Positions 20,651 through 34,041 of a DNA stretch of 64,000 bases are shown here, in pieces (position 1 is the stretch's first letter; each line of letters starts with the position of its first letter). A program made the position numbers and the translations under genes. Origin of the DNA: Trogon surrucura (Eukaryota > Chordata > Aves > Trogoniformes > Trogonidae). The stretch is taken from contig CM036658.1 in NCBI GenBank assembly GCA_020746105.1, forward strand, positions 13,872,689-13,936,688, read 5' to 3'. Under the pieces are notes generated by a model. That model saw only the letters and a list, made by a program, of their open reading frames with translations. It made no database searches and was not told where the DNA came from.

Positions 20651-22384
20651 AAAAAAACCTGTCTGAAGGATCAAAAAAGGAAGGTTATCATGACCTTTTG
20701 TAAGGACAGTTTACATAGAACAGAAATGTGGAATTGACATGAAGACAAGGAAGTGAAGAAATGGGTATAGATTCACACTCATATTCATTTTCAAGAGACT
20801 AGCAGTAGGAGTTTTGGGGAGGGATAGAAAGAGAATTACAATCAAGCTTGTATGCCTTTGTATGAGTAGGAAGATCAGTGAATGCAGAGGAAGAAGCTAG
20901 GGAGGGGTTAAGATTAACGATAAAAAGAAAGTGAGGAAGAAAACACTGCAGGTCAGGAAACATGAGTGCATATGATCAAGTTGAATTAGATCTGTACTAG
21001 GTCAGTAAGTTAAACATTTACGTATACTTGTTTTGATCACCTTTAAAGGAACCTATAATTCAGTATGACAAAGAAGCAGGAGTGCACACTGAAAAAACGT
21101 ATCTCTGTTCCTTCAGAAAAAGTCTTTCAAGTATGACCAAACGTTACCACACTGCAATATCTGTTGTGAATACCATCTGTCTACATAATTAAACCAAAAT
21201 CGAAAGAAATGCTTGTACTAAAACAGAGAATATACTAATACTCATATTTCAAAATTCAACTGAAAGAAGAGAACTACGTTGTATAGAATTTTTCCCAGAA
21301 TCTCTCATCCTTTTCTTGTATGGTAGTACTCAAATAGACAAAACTGCTTTTCATCTAACTTTTATCGCCCTCTGGACCTAACTAAATGCATTTATAAGAA
21401 GGAATAGACACAAGTTCTTAAAGAACGTGTCGATTTCACTTAAGAATCTCCAAGAGAGCTTTTGACAGGATGATTTGCGTACTTCTAGGTACTGACTTGG
21501 GCTAAAAGCTTTTATTTTTTACTATTTTTAAATTATTTTTGCTTTTTTTTATTTTTTATTTTTCATGAGTAATAAGGAACGGAGCTCCCTGATGACAGTA
21601 TTTTAGTTTAATTAGCCTGCAGTTCATACTCAGGAAGCTGTAAGTTGTATAATTTTCAAAATACCTATATTTAGATAGATATGCATGAAAAGAATGAACA
21701 CTAATTTGGTTTTCTTTGGAACTGATAAGGTTTTTTATTTCCTTGTTTTGCAGTAGGGTTTTGTTATTAGTCCTGTTGTTGACCAAAAGAGCAAATAGAC
21801 TAAGTCTGTCTAAATGAAGAGAAATTTTTAAACCAGTGCAAAAGCTGAACATGAAACTGTGATAGTAAACAAAGTCTTGCTTTGAACAAACTTGTTTCTG
21901 ACTGGGTGTGTTCACTGGCTGCACAGAGGTTTATAAAGGATGGGAAAGACATAAAAGGATTTTTACGTGTGGTTTTACTGCACACAAGTTTTTTACTGAG
22001 AAATGATGGAGAAATCTCACTGAAAAGAGATTGAAAAATTCCTGACTAAAATCCTTGTAAATGGCTGTTGGCTGAAGGGATACAAAGTTTGCCACAGTCA
22101 GGATGAAGCAACCGATTTCTCTCCCTACCTTTCCAAAAAAAAGACAGGTGTTTCCTGGGTGAAGTTCTAACATTTATGAACAACATAACAAAAAGTCATG
22201 AGAGACAAGCTGGAAACTCCTTCATTTTCATTATTATTCTCCTCTGAAGACATGGTATGTCCTCTTTACAAAATAACATTAGTCGATCTCTATGCAGTTC
22301 TATTTTACTACTGTAAAATAAAACCTCAGGATTTTCTAGTCATTCAGATCCAACAAGGATAATAACGACTTAAGAAGCACTATG
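20651..22384. other. Unique AT-rich sequence
   Basis: Nothing recognised. A T-rich low-complexity stretch lies at about 21505-21565. A 122-codon minus-strand frame at 21556-21924 has no recognisable motif. Confidence 0.55.
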
Positions 22385-22686
22385 GTTTTGGGGTTTTTTT
22401 CTCCTCCACTTTCCCCACCGACCACATTCCTTTGCTTTCCTTTATCCTCCCACTCCTCCAGCAGAAAAAAACTCCCCGACATAAAAGAGAGAATGAGAGA
22501 ATACAAGGACACAAAACAAAATACTCTCCTCTTAAATACCTTGATCGCAGAGGCACTGACTGGCCTGGCCTTGTCCAGAGGCAGGTCTGACTTTTATCTG
22601 GGGCTGGGGAGGCTCACGAAGTTTCACAATAGGAATCCCCCACGGCCCTCCTGCCACTTCCAAAAACCCTGCCAGACCTAAACACA
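22385..22686 (-). mobile_element. ERVL-type LTR, U3 part only
   Basis: In reverse complement it begins TGTGTTTAGGTCTGGCAGGG. It has GGACAAGGCCAGGCCAGTCA and a TATA-like GGTATTTAAG (22531-22540), then breaks off in an A-rich run. The same landmarks, in the same order, occur in the plus-strand LTR at 53854-55222 (GCAGGGTTTTTGG, CAAGGCCAGGCCAGTCAGCA, TGTGGTCG). The two are diverged members of one LTR family. This copy lacks its 3' part. Confidence 0.75.
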
Positions 22687-25600
22687 TGAGAAGTGATCTT
22701 GGGCTACTTTTTCTGGTAAATCACACAAGATCGGGGAATCTAACTTTTAAGGTAAAAAACATTGTTAGATGTAATAGAAGTCTTGCTGATTTTTTATCTT
22801 GTATAATTGTTATCGGTTTACAGCACATTATGAAAAGTGAAAATCTCTGCGCAGTTGATTAACATCCTACACTTGTCCACAGCTTTTCCAGTTGCAGATA
22901 CTTCTCCTGAACAAACGGCATCTGCTGTGTTTTCACCTGTAGATATTGAGGCGTTCTGAGTGAAAATGCAGTGCCATTTGTGGTATAAGCAGACATTTCA
23001 GAAAGAGGTCTTTTTTTTCCTTTTGTCCTTCTTAGAGTTGAAGTGCATGTTGAATATGGTATTTCAAATTCCTTCCTCCCATATCTCTTCTGATGTTTTG
23101 GGAAAGACAGCCAGATTTTGTTATTAGTGTGCTGTATTTCAAAGACAAATTATAGTGGTAATAGACAGACAATGTTATCTGAAAGATACTGATAGGATAC
23201 TGGGCACAGCCCTTTCTCAAGACTAACTCCATGGAGAAAGGATTACAAGTGAAAATTGTCCATATCTGGTCAAAGAAAGAGAAAAAATTCCTCCATTAGT
23301 TTTGAAAATGCTTCATCATTGTATCATTTATCACATTAGGATCAAGATGTCCTCACAAAAAAATCCAATGTTATTTTCTGACAAAACACACAGGCTTGAA
23401 CATCCAGAGTCATGCATGAAGTCAAAGAATTTGAGTTTTATTCATTTTCAGTCTCACAATAAATTCTTCTTAACAATGTCACATTAAGAAATCTCATAAG
23501 ATTACAGGAACATCTTCAGAATCTTTTTTCTTTTTCACATCTTGCCTGATGACTTAAGTTTCTGAACTCTTTCAAATTCCTACTATGTGTTTAGTCATTG
23601 TTCTTCAGTGAAAGTTCAGTGCTATTTAGTAAAAATCATAATTTCTTTTTACTTTTGAACATAATGTGTTTTAATGCCAAGAAACAATCAACTCAGCCTT
23701 AGCTCTCTATTACAGTCTGAAGATTCTTAAAAATACATGATAACCTCAGTCTTCTCAGCCCATCATGAACAGGTACAATTCAGTTGTATATACTTAAATT
23801 TGAAATGTGAATATATTTTAAGTTGAATGGGTCAGAGACTAATGATTAGTCTTCTTTCCACAATACAAAAAACTCCAACCAAATCACAATATCACCAGCT
23901 GTTACAAATTATTAACCTTTTAGATAAAGGTTGATTGGATTACTGAAGAACTTTGAACCAGAGCAGAAAACACTACTTCACACACATCCTTATATCCATT
24001 ATTTTCTAAATGATCTGATGAAGAAGGAACTTGTCTGATGGCAGGCTCAGGTTAAGGATGCAGAAGGAGACCAAGCTACAAAAGGCAATGCGGATAAGCA
24101 CAAAAGTAGACCTACTGATGCTGCAGTAGTAAAACTCTGCAATAACTTCAATATGCGTAACTTATGGCATCAAATTATATTGGGTTATCCTTCTAAAAAA
24201 ATACTTCATCTCTTGCTAACATGATCTTTCCTGTTTCATCTTTTATTAGAAAATTTCTTCTTATTTCCTTTCTTCATTTATATATAAAATAATTTGAATT
24301 ATATAAATTGACCATCTGACGTGCTTTAAAGAGCACAATGGATTAAATAACACTGGAAGTGTTATGTAATTGTATTGTACTAACATATACATGTACTAGT
24401 AAAATTGACATCAGAATGCTAGGAGTTAGATTTTTTTCCAAAACATGTCCTGATTTATTTGTCTGATTTGCACTATCTTTTGGAATTGCAAAAAGAAAGA
24501 AGTTAGTAAGCAACTGAAGGATGGTCCGTCTTTCTTTGGTTATGTATCTTGTAACGTAGAGAAGAGACTGATTACCCTTTTCAGCTTGATTTCTATCTCT
24601 CTTTTACTGCCATATTTTAGATTAATCAAGACAAATTAATCCTTGTGCAGTATATCCTGATCTATTTTCCAGAACAGTCCTGGAATTTATAAAGCCATAA
24701 ACATCTGATCTGGTTTATCTCTTACAGATTAAGTTTTCTATCACTACTAACTTGATATGCGATCCTCTATGTACGACATCCTAGCTCTACAATAATTTAC
24801 AACACTAATGTGAAGTGTACTTGCTGTTAGTATATTTATCTCCTAAAATAATAGAAAAACGATTTAAAATGGGGGACTTGTTCTTCCATTAACCTTGTGT
24901 CTCTTTTCTAATTGGTTCAACCCTTCTAGTGCTGTGATCTACACCTTTGGAATTTTACAAAATATTTTAATATAAAAGAACATAAAAGGAGTTAATGTCT
25001 GAAAGAACCTTTTAGACTGATAATTAGTACAAATTTTGAGATACAGATATTTATCATTTTAAAAACTAAATTACATTCTTGTGTGGGCTAAGGTTACACA
25101 GTGGTAATGCATTAACTTGTCACCTCTGGAAATGGCCTGCTTTCCAATCTGACTAATTATAAATCATCTGTGGAATGAATTAGGTCTCTAATCAGTTGCA
25201 GGCTGGCTCACCATGTTCCAAAGCACAACACATTTTTCAGATAATCTTAGCGGTGCTCAGGAACAGAATGACGGGATTGTTACAAGTTAAGATTAAGAGT
25301 AAGCAGATTTGTGTAGAACAATATGTGCTTTGTTATACTTGTACAAACTCAAATTAAATCAGTTTGAGAAAAAGTTCCTTAATTTTGTCTGGTGTTAGAG
25401 ATAGCAGAGTTCAAACCGAAACAGTTTATATTTTCACCTTTATAAATGTGGTAGGAATCTGTGTTTTTTGGTCCGATTTATTCTGTTCTGAAATCAAACC
25501 TACAAAAGCTATTAAAAATGCTGTACAAATTACTGTCTCCTATCTCAAATATTAGGATTGGTTGAAGAGTAGGACTAATACAGGGAGATTTAAACTCACT

Positions 25601-28600
25601 TTCATTCATCATAAAATGAAAATTAGTGCTTCAAGTTCCCTCATCACTTTTATTAGTCTCTCTAAAGGAGAGACTATTACAGTTCTTTTATTTTAATTAA
25701 TTATTTGGGTTGATATTTTTTTTTAGAGCAGATTAATGAATTCCTTTTTCAATAGCTTTTGTATTTCAATAACATAGTTAAATTGTCTATCATACTTTTT
25801 AGGAGTGTTTTAATTGCAATATAATTTATACTCCTGTAGCATATTCATTTAGGGATCTTACAGCTACTGTTCATGACTTACAAACTTTTACTTCATTCTT
25901 TTCTTCTTTTTGTCACTCAGTGATATAATTTTTCACTGTTTGGAAAGGTGATTTTTTAGTTCGTCACTCCCTTTTCCTATCAAATGATAAGTTTTGAAGA
26001 GTCCCTTTACAGGTTTTTTTTTCTAATGAAGTTGATTTGACTTAAAGTGTTTTGTACAGCTGCAGCATAGGATTAAGCATTTTATGTTTAAAGTCATATC
26101 AAATTCATTAATAAGTTCAGCAGATTTGTTTTCCTTCAAAAAAATTTCTTCACTGCAGTATTTTCAGAATTGAAATTTCGCTTTTATAAAGAGGAATGTG
26201 ATCAGTTGGGAGTGCTGGACTGTTTCCATTAATTCCAATGGAAATCTGGTTTTGCTGGGGTGGATTTTTTACCTACTTCCAAGTAGATATTTTCAGTCAA
26301 GACGTTAGGACAAGAAAGTCATGGACGGGGCTTGTTTGAAGATTTTTATGTTAAATGTTGGTCATTCCTTAATAAGAATACTCCTTCAAATGGAAGAGAT
26401 TCTTTCTGTTCCTTAAATGTTCTTAATTTTCAAACGAAGAATTTTTTTCTCTGAAATTACAAGGATTCTTTTTGTTACTTTTATATAAGTTTTCTTCCAT
26501 GAATTTGAGAGTGGATTTATTTCAAGTTTCTCCAAAATATTACATTTGAATAGGTATAACACCTCTGAAAAGAAGTTTCATGCAGCTTTAATCTGTAATT
26601 TTATTACATTCAAGTCAGAACGGTCCTATTGGAGATTAATTTCTTAATAAATCTAATTGAAACAAACAAAAATCCAAGGGTTAACATCCTGTAGTTGAAC
26701 AGAACTTGGTCCATCTCTGCTGCACCACTGTACCTTTCATGCATCTGTTTTGCTACATCTTGTTTTATCTGAATGTTTGCCATGTTTTGCTTTCTGGTCT
26801 TCATGTTCATTTGCAATTTTTTTTTTCCATCAATCAATCCTGTTCTGAGCTTTCAGTCTGAGCACACTTGAAACTGGATGGGAATAAAAACTTGACTTCA
26901 AATTTTGTGTCTCAGAACCTTAATTTACCAATAATTTTGTTTACTTGGACTTAATTATCTCTTACTCTTGAAATGACTTGGACTATCCCCAAAACTAAAA
27001 CCAGTAAAATAATCTGCTTGTGTCTCTTGAGTCCCCTTGGTCTCTGTTGACTGCCTCTAGTTGCTGTGGTTTTGTTTTTATAGGGCAAAGTGCTTACAAG
27101 AACAGCAGCATTATAAAACTCAATGAGGCAAAAATATCAGAGAGGTCTGATCACCACATAAAATCTCACCTTTTGAGATTATGTTGATGACTGGAATAAT
27201 TACCTTGGGTTTACATTGTAACTAGGCTTCAGCTGAAGAAAAAAAAACAACCCACAACTCACTTTTCCTTATTAATATAAACTTTGGTAAAGTAGGTCAA
27301 TGAAATATTTTAAATAATCATGAATATTTAGAGATTTTCACCATATAAAGCTCATTTGAAATGAAGGTAAATTCAAAGTAATCAGTGTATCCTCTAGTAT
27401 CAGTGGTATATCTTATTTTAGAAGTGGTATTTTCGGTACTCCAACTGCTGTTATCGTTAGAGACCCTTAAAGTGCAATGTATGTCCTTTAGAACACCCTC
27501 ATGTTCCTGTGACTTTGTGTGTAGTGCCTATGAAAATATAATACTACAATAATAGACTCACAGATAATAGTGAAGACTTGCAGTCCTTAAGTGCCTTCCG
27601 CAGTAATTTTCGTCATTTACAGGATACCTGTTATGTCTATGGAATGAGCTGCAAGGAATGAGTACTCCCAGGACAGCTGTCTCTGGAGATCCAGGCTACA
27701 CAGTTGCAATCCAAGAAGTACCTGTGTGGTTCTGTCAGTAACAAGCAGCTTGTTAAGCTGTACTGCTGACATTTAATGGTGTTAAAAAAGCTCAGAATAA
27801 CAAAACAAACAAGCAACCGAGGAAAGGTTCACCTCTGACTTCTTCAGTCCTAAGTGATCAATAGAGAATAGATAATTTGTCAAGAACAGATTGTGAATCT
27901 TGGCTCAGCTCAAAGTTTGTGTTAGAGAAAACACAAAACGATTTTTCTCTCTGAGACAGGCCTGATCCCTTCAGGTCATGAGTGAGGTTGCTCAGAGAAC
28001 ACTATCTGAGTTTGCAGTCTAACAGCATATACTCATTTTTTTCTGACAAAATGACATACCTAGGAAACATTTTTACTTTAAGGAAAGTTTGTCTTGGCAA
28101 ATGTAATTATGTTTGGAAATCTGCAAATTCACTAGGAAACTGGTCATAGACAAATTGTAATTAAATAAGTTGAAGGAAGTTCACTTTCTAAGAACTGAAT
28201 GACTAGATTATTTGCCAGCAGACCTAAAAATAATGGTAAGTCTTGTCCAAATTTGCGATTTCTTTCATATTTTATACTTCTTCATCCAAGACTGTCTCTG
28301 AAAGATTTTAGCACTAAGCAGCATTGCAAAAGAAAAAATGTGGTTAAATAATTTTTATAAAGAAATGCCTTTGGGTATACCAGTGAAAATCTCTTGTAAT
28401 TCAATGGAATTAAAAGTCTTTGAAAAATAAATTTTATCCATTTGTAGTCAATTCAACATAGGAGTCTGATAGCATTGCCTATCACAGAGGATCCTTGCAT
28501 GTATTTGTTGTAAGAACTCGGTTTATGTTGAATCATTTGTGTAGAAAATTTCAATGCTATGCATGCATTGTTTTGATTAAATTTCAGTCAAAAAAACCCC

Positions 28601-29669
28601 AAAAGCATATTTGGTCTGGGGCAGAAGGATAATTTCAGTACAGCTACAGTCCTGCCTGATCCTAACAAAGATTGAACAAAGGACTTTTCTCTTCTGGAAG
28701 CTAAATAGTTTATTCCTCTTCCTAGTGTTAGTAATGCAGGACAGAAAACTTTGAATACAGAGGAAGAAAAACAGTTATCTGAAACATGAAAGAGTCAAAG
28801 GAGTAGTAACCTGGTCGAAAAAAAAAAACATTTCCTGGCCAGTTACCATACTCAGAAAAGTCAGTGTGGATCTGGTTCTCCTGGACTGTGCAGAGGCAAA
28901 TCTGAGCTACATTCAGAGAAAGAGGGGAGTGGGCTGGAGTGCTTGGACAAGAGGCAGGTGCAGATCTCTTGGTTGGTTTGGTTTGTGGTAGGAAACCGGA
29001 GCTTGGAGGCAGGGAAATCTAGACCCTCAGAAAGTTATGGTTCTGACAATAAACGCATTTTCACCTTGATTACATTTTTCTCAGGGAAAGTGTAACTTAC
29101 CATAGCTCTGAGCTTGCTGAACGTCATTAGCAGAACTAGTTAGTTTGCACTTGGTAGGTGGAAGGGGAGATGGTGGGAAATACGCTGAGAAGTAATACAT
29201 TAGCTTTTAATTCTTTGGGGTTTGGGGAAATATTTCTGTTATGCCCATGTCCCAGGAAGTAGGTATCCTCATTCTTTTTCCCTTTCACATTCAAATAATT
29301 CTAGCCCAGTCTGTTTTCATTTTCTTTTTCTTCCAGTTTCTTAACCTACATCCTGTCTGCTTTTTACATTGCTTTCTTCTGCCACCACCATAGGTTAAGC
29401 GACTATTCACTAGGAAGAAAGAATAAATTCTAATTCTAAGAAACGTCTATTCTAGGGAAAAATAAGGTTTTTAAACCTAATAACTGCTGCAGCTGCCTTT
29501 ACTTATTTTGAAACTGAAAGCTGTTCTTTTACCTTTCTGTCTTAGCAGTAAGACTAATATGTAACTCTTTTGCTATTTCTTTTAATGGAAAGGACAGCAC
29601 TTTCTGTGTCGATTACTGGACGTTCGAAATTTTGATTTTTTTTTTTTTACATACATTAAGATATTTAAG
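22687..29669. other. 7-kb repeat-poor, gene-less AT-rich stretch
   Basis: I found no CR1, SINE, LTR or gene here. This is the longest repeat-free run in the window. A 75-codon minus-strand frame at 26610-26837 is followed a few bases later by AATAAA, but I could not identify it. Confidence 0.55.
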
Positions 29670-30739
29670 CACAATGGTACGGCCTTAGACATAGTACCCC
29701 ACAGCAACCTGCTCTCTAAGTGGGATAGATTGGTCGGATGGTCGTATCTGGAGTGTAATGGTCGTTGGCTCAAGGTCTAGATGGAGATCATTGTACTGAC
29801 TGGGACCAGTACTGCTTGATATCTTCTTCACTGACGTATACAGTGGGATCAAGTGCACCCTCAGAAAGTATGCAGACGACACCAGGTGGTGTGGCTGACA
29901 CACCTGACGGAAAGAAATCCATCCAGGGAGACCTGCACAAACTGGAGAAGTGGCCAGTATGAGCCTCTTGACGTTCAACAAGGCCAAGTGCAAGGTCCTG
30001 CACTTGACTTCAATACAGGGTGAGGTATGAGTGGATTGAGAGCAGCCCCACAGAAAAGGTCTTGGGGGTACTGAGGGATAGACACGAGCTGTCAATGTGC
30101 ACTCACAGCTCAGAAGGCCAACTGCATGTACTGGTCTGTATGAAAAGAAGAGTGGGCAGCAGGTCAAGGGAGGTCATTCTTCCCCTCTACTTTGCTCTGG
30201 TGAGACCCCACCCGCAGTGCTGTGTTCAGCTCTGGAGTCCTCAGCATAGGAAACACATGGACCTGTTGGAGTCGATACAGAGGAGGGCCACAGAAATGAT
30301 CAGCGGGCTCGAACATCTTCCCTGTGAGGCGGAGAGAGTTAGGGAGAGTTGGAGAAGGCTTCAGGGACACCTTGCTGTGGCCTTTCAATACTTAATGGGG
30401 TCTTACAAGAAAGAGAGAGAATTTTAGTAGCGCTTGTTGTGATAAGACAAAAGGTAAGCGTTTTAAACTAATCAAGGGTAGATTTAGACTGATTAAAATG
30501 AAGAAATTCTTTACTGTGAAGGTGGTGAGAGACTGGAACAGGTTGTCCAGAGAGGTGGTAGATGTCTCATGCCTGAAAACGCACAGGTGGACTGTAGAAG
30601 CCTCATTGCTGGAAATATTCAAGGTCAGGCTGGATAGGGCTCAGAGCAACCTGATCTAGTTGAAGGGAGGGAGGGAGATTGGACTAGATGACCTTCAAAA
30701 ATCCCTTCCAGCCCAAATTGTTCTGTGATACTGTGATTA
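29670..30739 (+). mobile_element. CR1 LINE, RT C-terminal half to 3' end
   Basis: Coding similarity begins near 29680 in the motif A region (DIVPHSNLLSKWDRL). YADD, the RT catalytic motif, is preserved at 29869-29880. Further on are EVILPLYFALVRPHPQCCVQ (30170-30230) and the usual C-terminal end. Several stops and frameshifts break the protein. The 3' UTR reads ATTGGACTAGATGACCTTCA and ends TTCTGTGATACTGTGATT. Confidence 0.9.
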
Positions 30740-33700
30740 TTGAAACGACTAAACCTGCACAACGAGGAAAGAGGGAAACTGAGGTGTATGAATTGTTCCT
30801 GCCAGTCTAGTTAGTAAGCACTACATCATGGAATAAGGAGCTGGCATTTAATATGATGGGAAAATCTTGTACACTCTTATTCTGGAAAGTGTGCACTGGG
30901 TACACTGATGTTTGGTATTGACTCATAACTTGGTAGTTGTGACTTCACAGAGGACACTGCCTCAAAAATTCCTCATTGGTTTTTGTCATGATACCTGTAT
31001 CTCATCCTATCAAAGTAAAGGAGAATGAGAGACACGTTGTGTGTAAAAAAAAATTGTTTTCTGGATGACAGTGCTGATTTAGAAAATATCCATAACGCTG
31101 TATACTTGGAGGCTTGATTTGTAGGTCATTAACAGAAACTAACTTCTAACTTGCTGACACCTAATTCATCAGGATCCTATACACACTTCTAGGTGGAGAG
31201 TGAAATATTTTCTCCTCACAAAATTAACCAAGTAATATCAAGACTCCTGGTACTGTAGAACACATTAGACTTAAATTATGTGGCATGACTTCCTAATTTA
31301 TTGAGCAGACCTGCTACAGAGTTATATGGCAATGCAAATTGCTTCCAAAATAATTCAGTAGCCCTAAGTTTATTGAAATAATTTTGAAAATTGAACAGTA
31401 AAATAAGACTATAAAACTGCATATTACTATTTGTGTAATAGCAGACCTAGAAAACATAAGGACTGTGGGAAGGACAATCTTATGAAACAACTTGATAGCT
31501 GACAATTTAAGACATATGATAGCAAGACAAAATGAGATGAAGAAAGCAGACTTTGAGATAAGTCAGATGGCACCAAGTGCTTGAAAGGAGATCTAGCACA
31601 GGAGTGCCTAGAGGGGGCAGGAATCCCCTGCTCCTGATCCTTCATTCTACAGTGAGCACCCTAAAATACACAGGAGCTCTTTGATGTGAATGACTTCACC
31701 AAGCTGGCAGTCCTCTTCTTACAAGTCATCAAGAAACATGTAAAAGTGCAAAAATGGATGAAATACAGTAGGGAAGCTGTCAATGTGTATGAAAGAAAAA
31801 AGATTACTGGTCTTATGATGTAATTAGACTTTTGCAACCTACTGGAAAAAATTAATTACGTCACTGTGGAAATAATAGCCTCAAAATCACATTATATATG
31901 TAACTCTCAACTAAAATTAACATCCTAGTTTAGAGATTCATTCAATGAAGCAGTCATAGAAATTTGAATCTGAACCACATTTAAAGACTTGTGGCAGGAT
32001 TCTGGGATAAAATTATTATTTATTTATTATTCTTTTGTATTTTTCGTTTTTATATTTTTTATTTCATTTACCCATGACCATTAAAACTCATGCTGTATTT
32101 AGAAATTTCTCACATAAGACTATAGTTATAGCTTTCTTGCAATTGCAGAGAGGACAAAATATCATTGCAGGAGTATTCTTTTTCTTTATGATGAATAAAC
32201 TTGATATGTGTTAATGGAAACAATGTCAGTAAACATTCATAATATACATAAGATTTAAAGATACTTGTTTTCTTTTTTCAAAATATAAAATGAAAACTGG
32301 AGTTTGGATATTTTTATTCTGTGTGAAGTTTTTTTCAGAATGTTTTTTCTTATTTTTCAACCCATCCTAGGATACATGTTTACAATGAATATCAGTAGGC
32401 ATTAGATTTCATTGATACAATTGCCAAGCTTAATAAGAAATTCAAAAGTATTCTGATTCAAATTAATATTGCCTCAAAGCACAGTAAAAGGTTTACTTAT
32501 TAGTAGTGATAGATAAAGACAAAGAATGGAAAGATCAGATGAAGAATGGATGGTCCAGTTCAGTAAATTAGTAAGTGAAATCTTTAAGCAGAGAATGGAT
32601 AGCATGAGAAAAGTTACAGTTGTTAAACCACACTAGCGGAAAAGCTGCCTCCTCAGCCAAGTACACAGAGAGAGTATTGGAAAGATGACTCTTATCAGAG
32701 TTTCCCTCACCATTTCCAAAAACTTCAGTTAAACCCACACTACTTTATTCCACTTTCAAATCCATTTAGACCAGTATTCCTTTTATAAAAGCAAGCTCCA
32801 GGCCTTCTATAAATAAAATAAGCATCTGAAAATCTGCTAATGCAACACTGCCCCAGTAGATACTTTTATGTACAGTATTATTAAGTGGAAATAAAATGCT
32901 ACTGAGGTTAAGAAATATTGACTTGCTTTATACAAGAGACTAGCATGAGTTAACTCTGGTAGGCCTTCAGATTGCACTGACAGAGGCTTGATAGAGTTGC
33001 AGAAGCCTGGCGGCGGGTTGCTGATAAGGTGTCTAGAGCACTGGGGCTGTACTGCTCCATGTTGCCTTACAACATTTACTTAAGAAATGCATTTTCTCTA
33101 AATGTTTGACTAAACCAAAGAATGCTAAGGAGCAATCCAAATTCCAGGCAAATACTGCTATTCTGTTGCTGAACTTGAATCCAAGAGAGAGAGTTAAAAC
33201 TCCTAGCAAAAAGTGGTAGAGGTAAGGACACTGAAAGATCGAAAACGTGTGAAATGTGGAAGTTTTAACTAAAACGTGCAATTATTTCCAAATCTCACCA
33301 TTGCTTTCCCCTTCTAACTTCAGTAAAGTCTTAGTAAATAAAACTGTAGTAATTCTCTTTCACTCCTATTGTGTCAGACTGATCTCAAAGTTAAGAAAGA
33401 AGAGACTAAATATTGCTAAGAATAATTCATTACAATTAATAGCTGGTGCCATCTCCAAAAAAACATGATAGCCACATTTATAACAATGTCAACATTCATT
33501 GAAGCACACTGCTTGAAGTGGGAAACTGATTCAAATAATCCTTTTTTTTTCTCGAAGGAGGGCAACTCCGTGAATACACAAATTACATTCGCTTACTTAA
33601 TACCTATATTTACTCTTACAGCACTTATAAATATGAATATCTGTTCATACTGTATCAATTTGTTTTAACTACTTACAGTAGCAGGCTGAACAAATAAACA

Positions 33701-33904
33701 GGAATTCCATCTGACTGTATTTCAAAAGGATAGATGACTAGGATAACTTCTAATGAAATGAAATGCAATGGTCAGCCAGTTCTCAAGATTCGGCTACTTG
33801 CATTTGGAAAAGACAGCGTGGTTTCTTTCATACATAAGCAATCACTGTTTTTCATTTTGTGAAATGCATATCAGCATGAGGTTTCCTTTTTCTCCTTTAA
33901 AAAT
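30740..33904. other. Unique AT-rich sequence
   Basis: No gene or repeat family was recognised in 3.2 kb. Confidence 0.55.
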
Positions 33905-34041
33905 TAATCATTTAGGCTGGACAATATTAAGATCATAGAGTCCAATTTTTAACCCAGCAATGTCAGGTCCAAAACGAGATGGTGTCACTAACCACCACAC
34001 CTTTATATTATAATTCCTCCAGGCATGTGACATAGTCACCA
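33905..34041 (-). mobile_element. CR1 'C', 3' part
   Basis: Reverse-complement CR1 3' end (ATTTAGGCTGGACAATATTA, ATTCCTCCAGGCATGTGACA) that stops at GTCACCA. The expected continuation, CTTCCCTGGGTAGTCTG, is found at 37189. Element A2 was therefore inserted into C. Confidence 0.75.
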
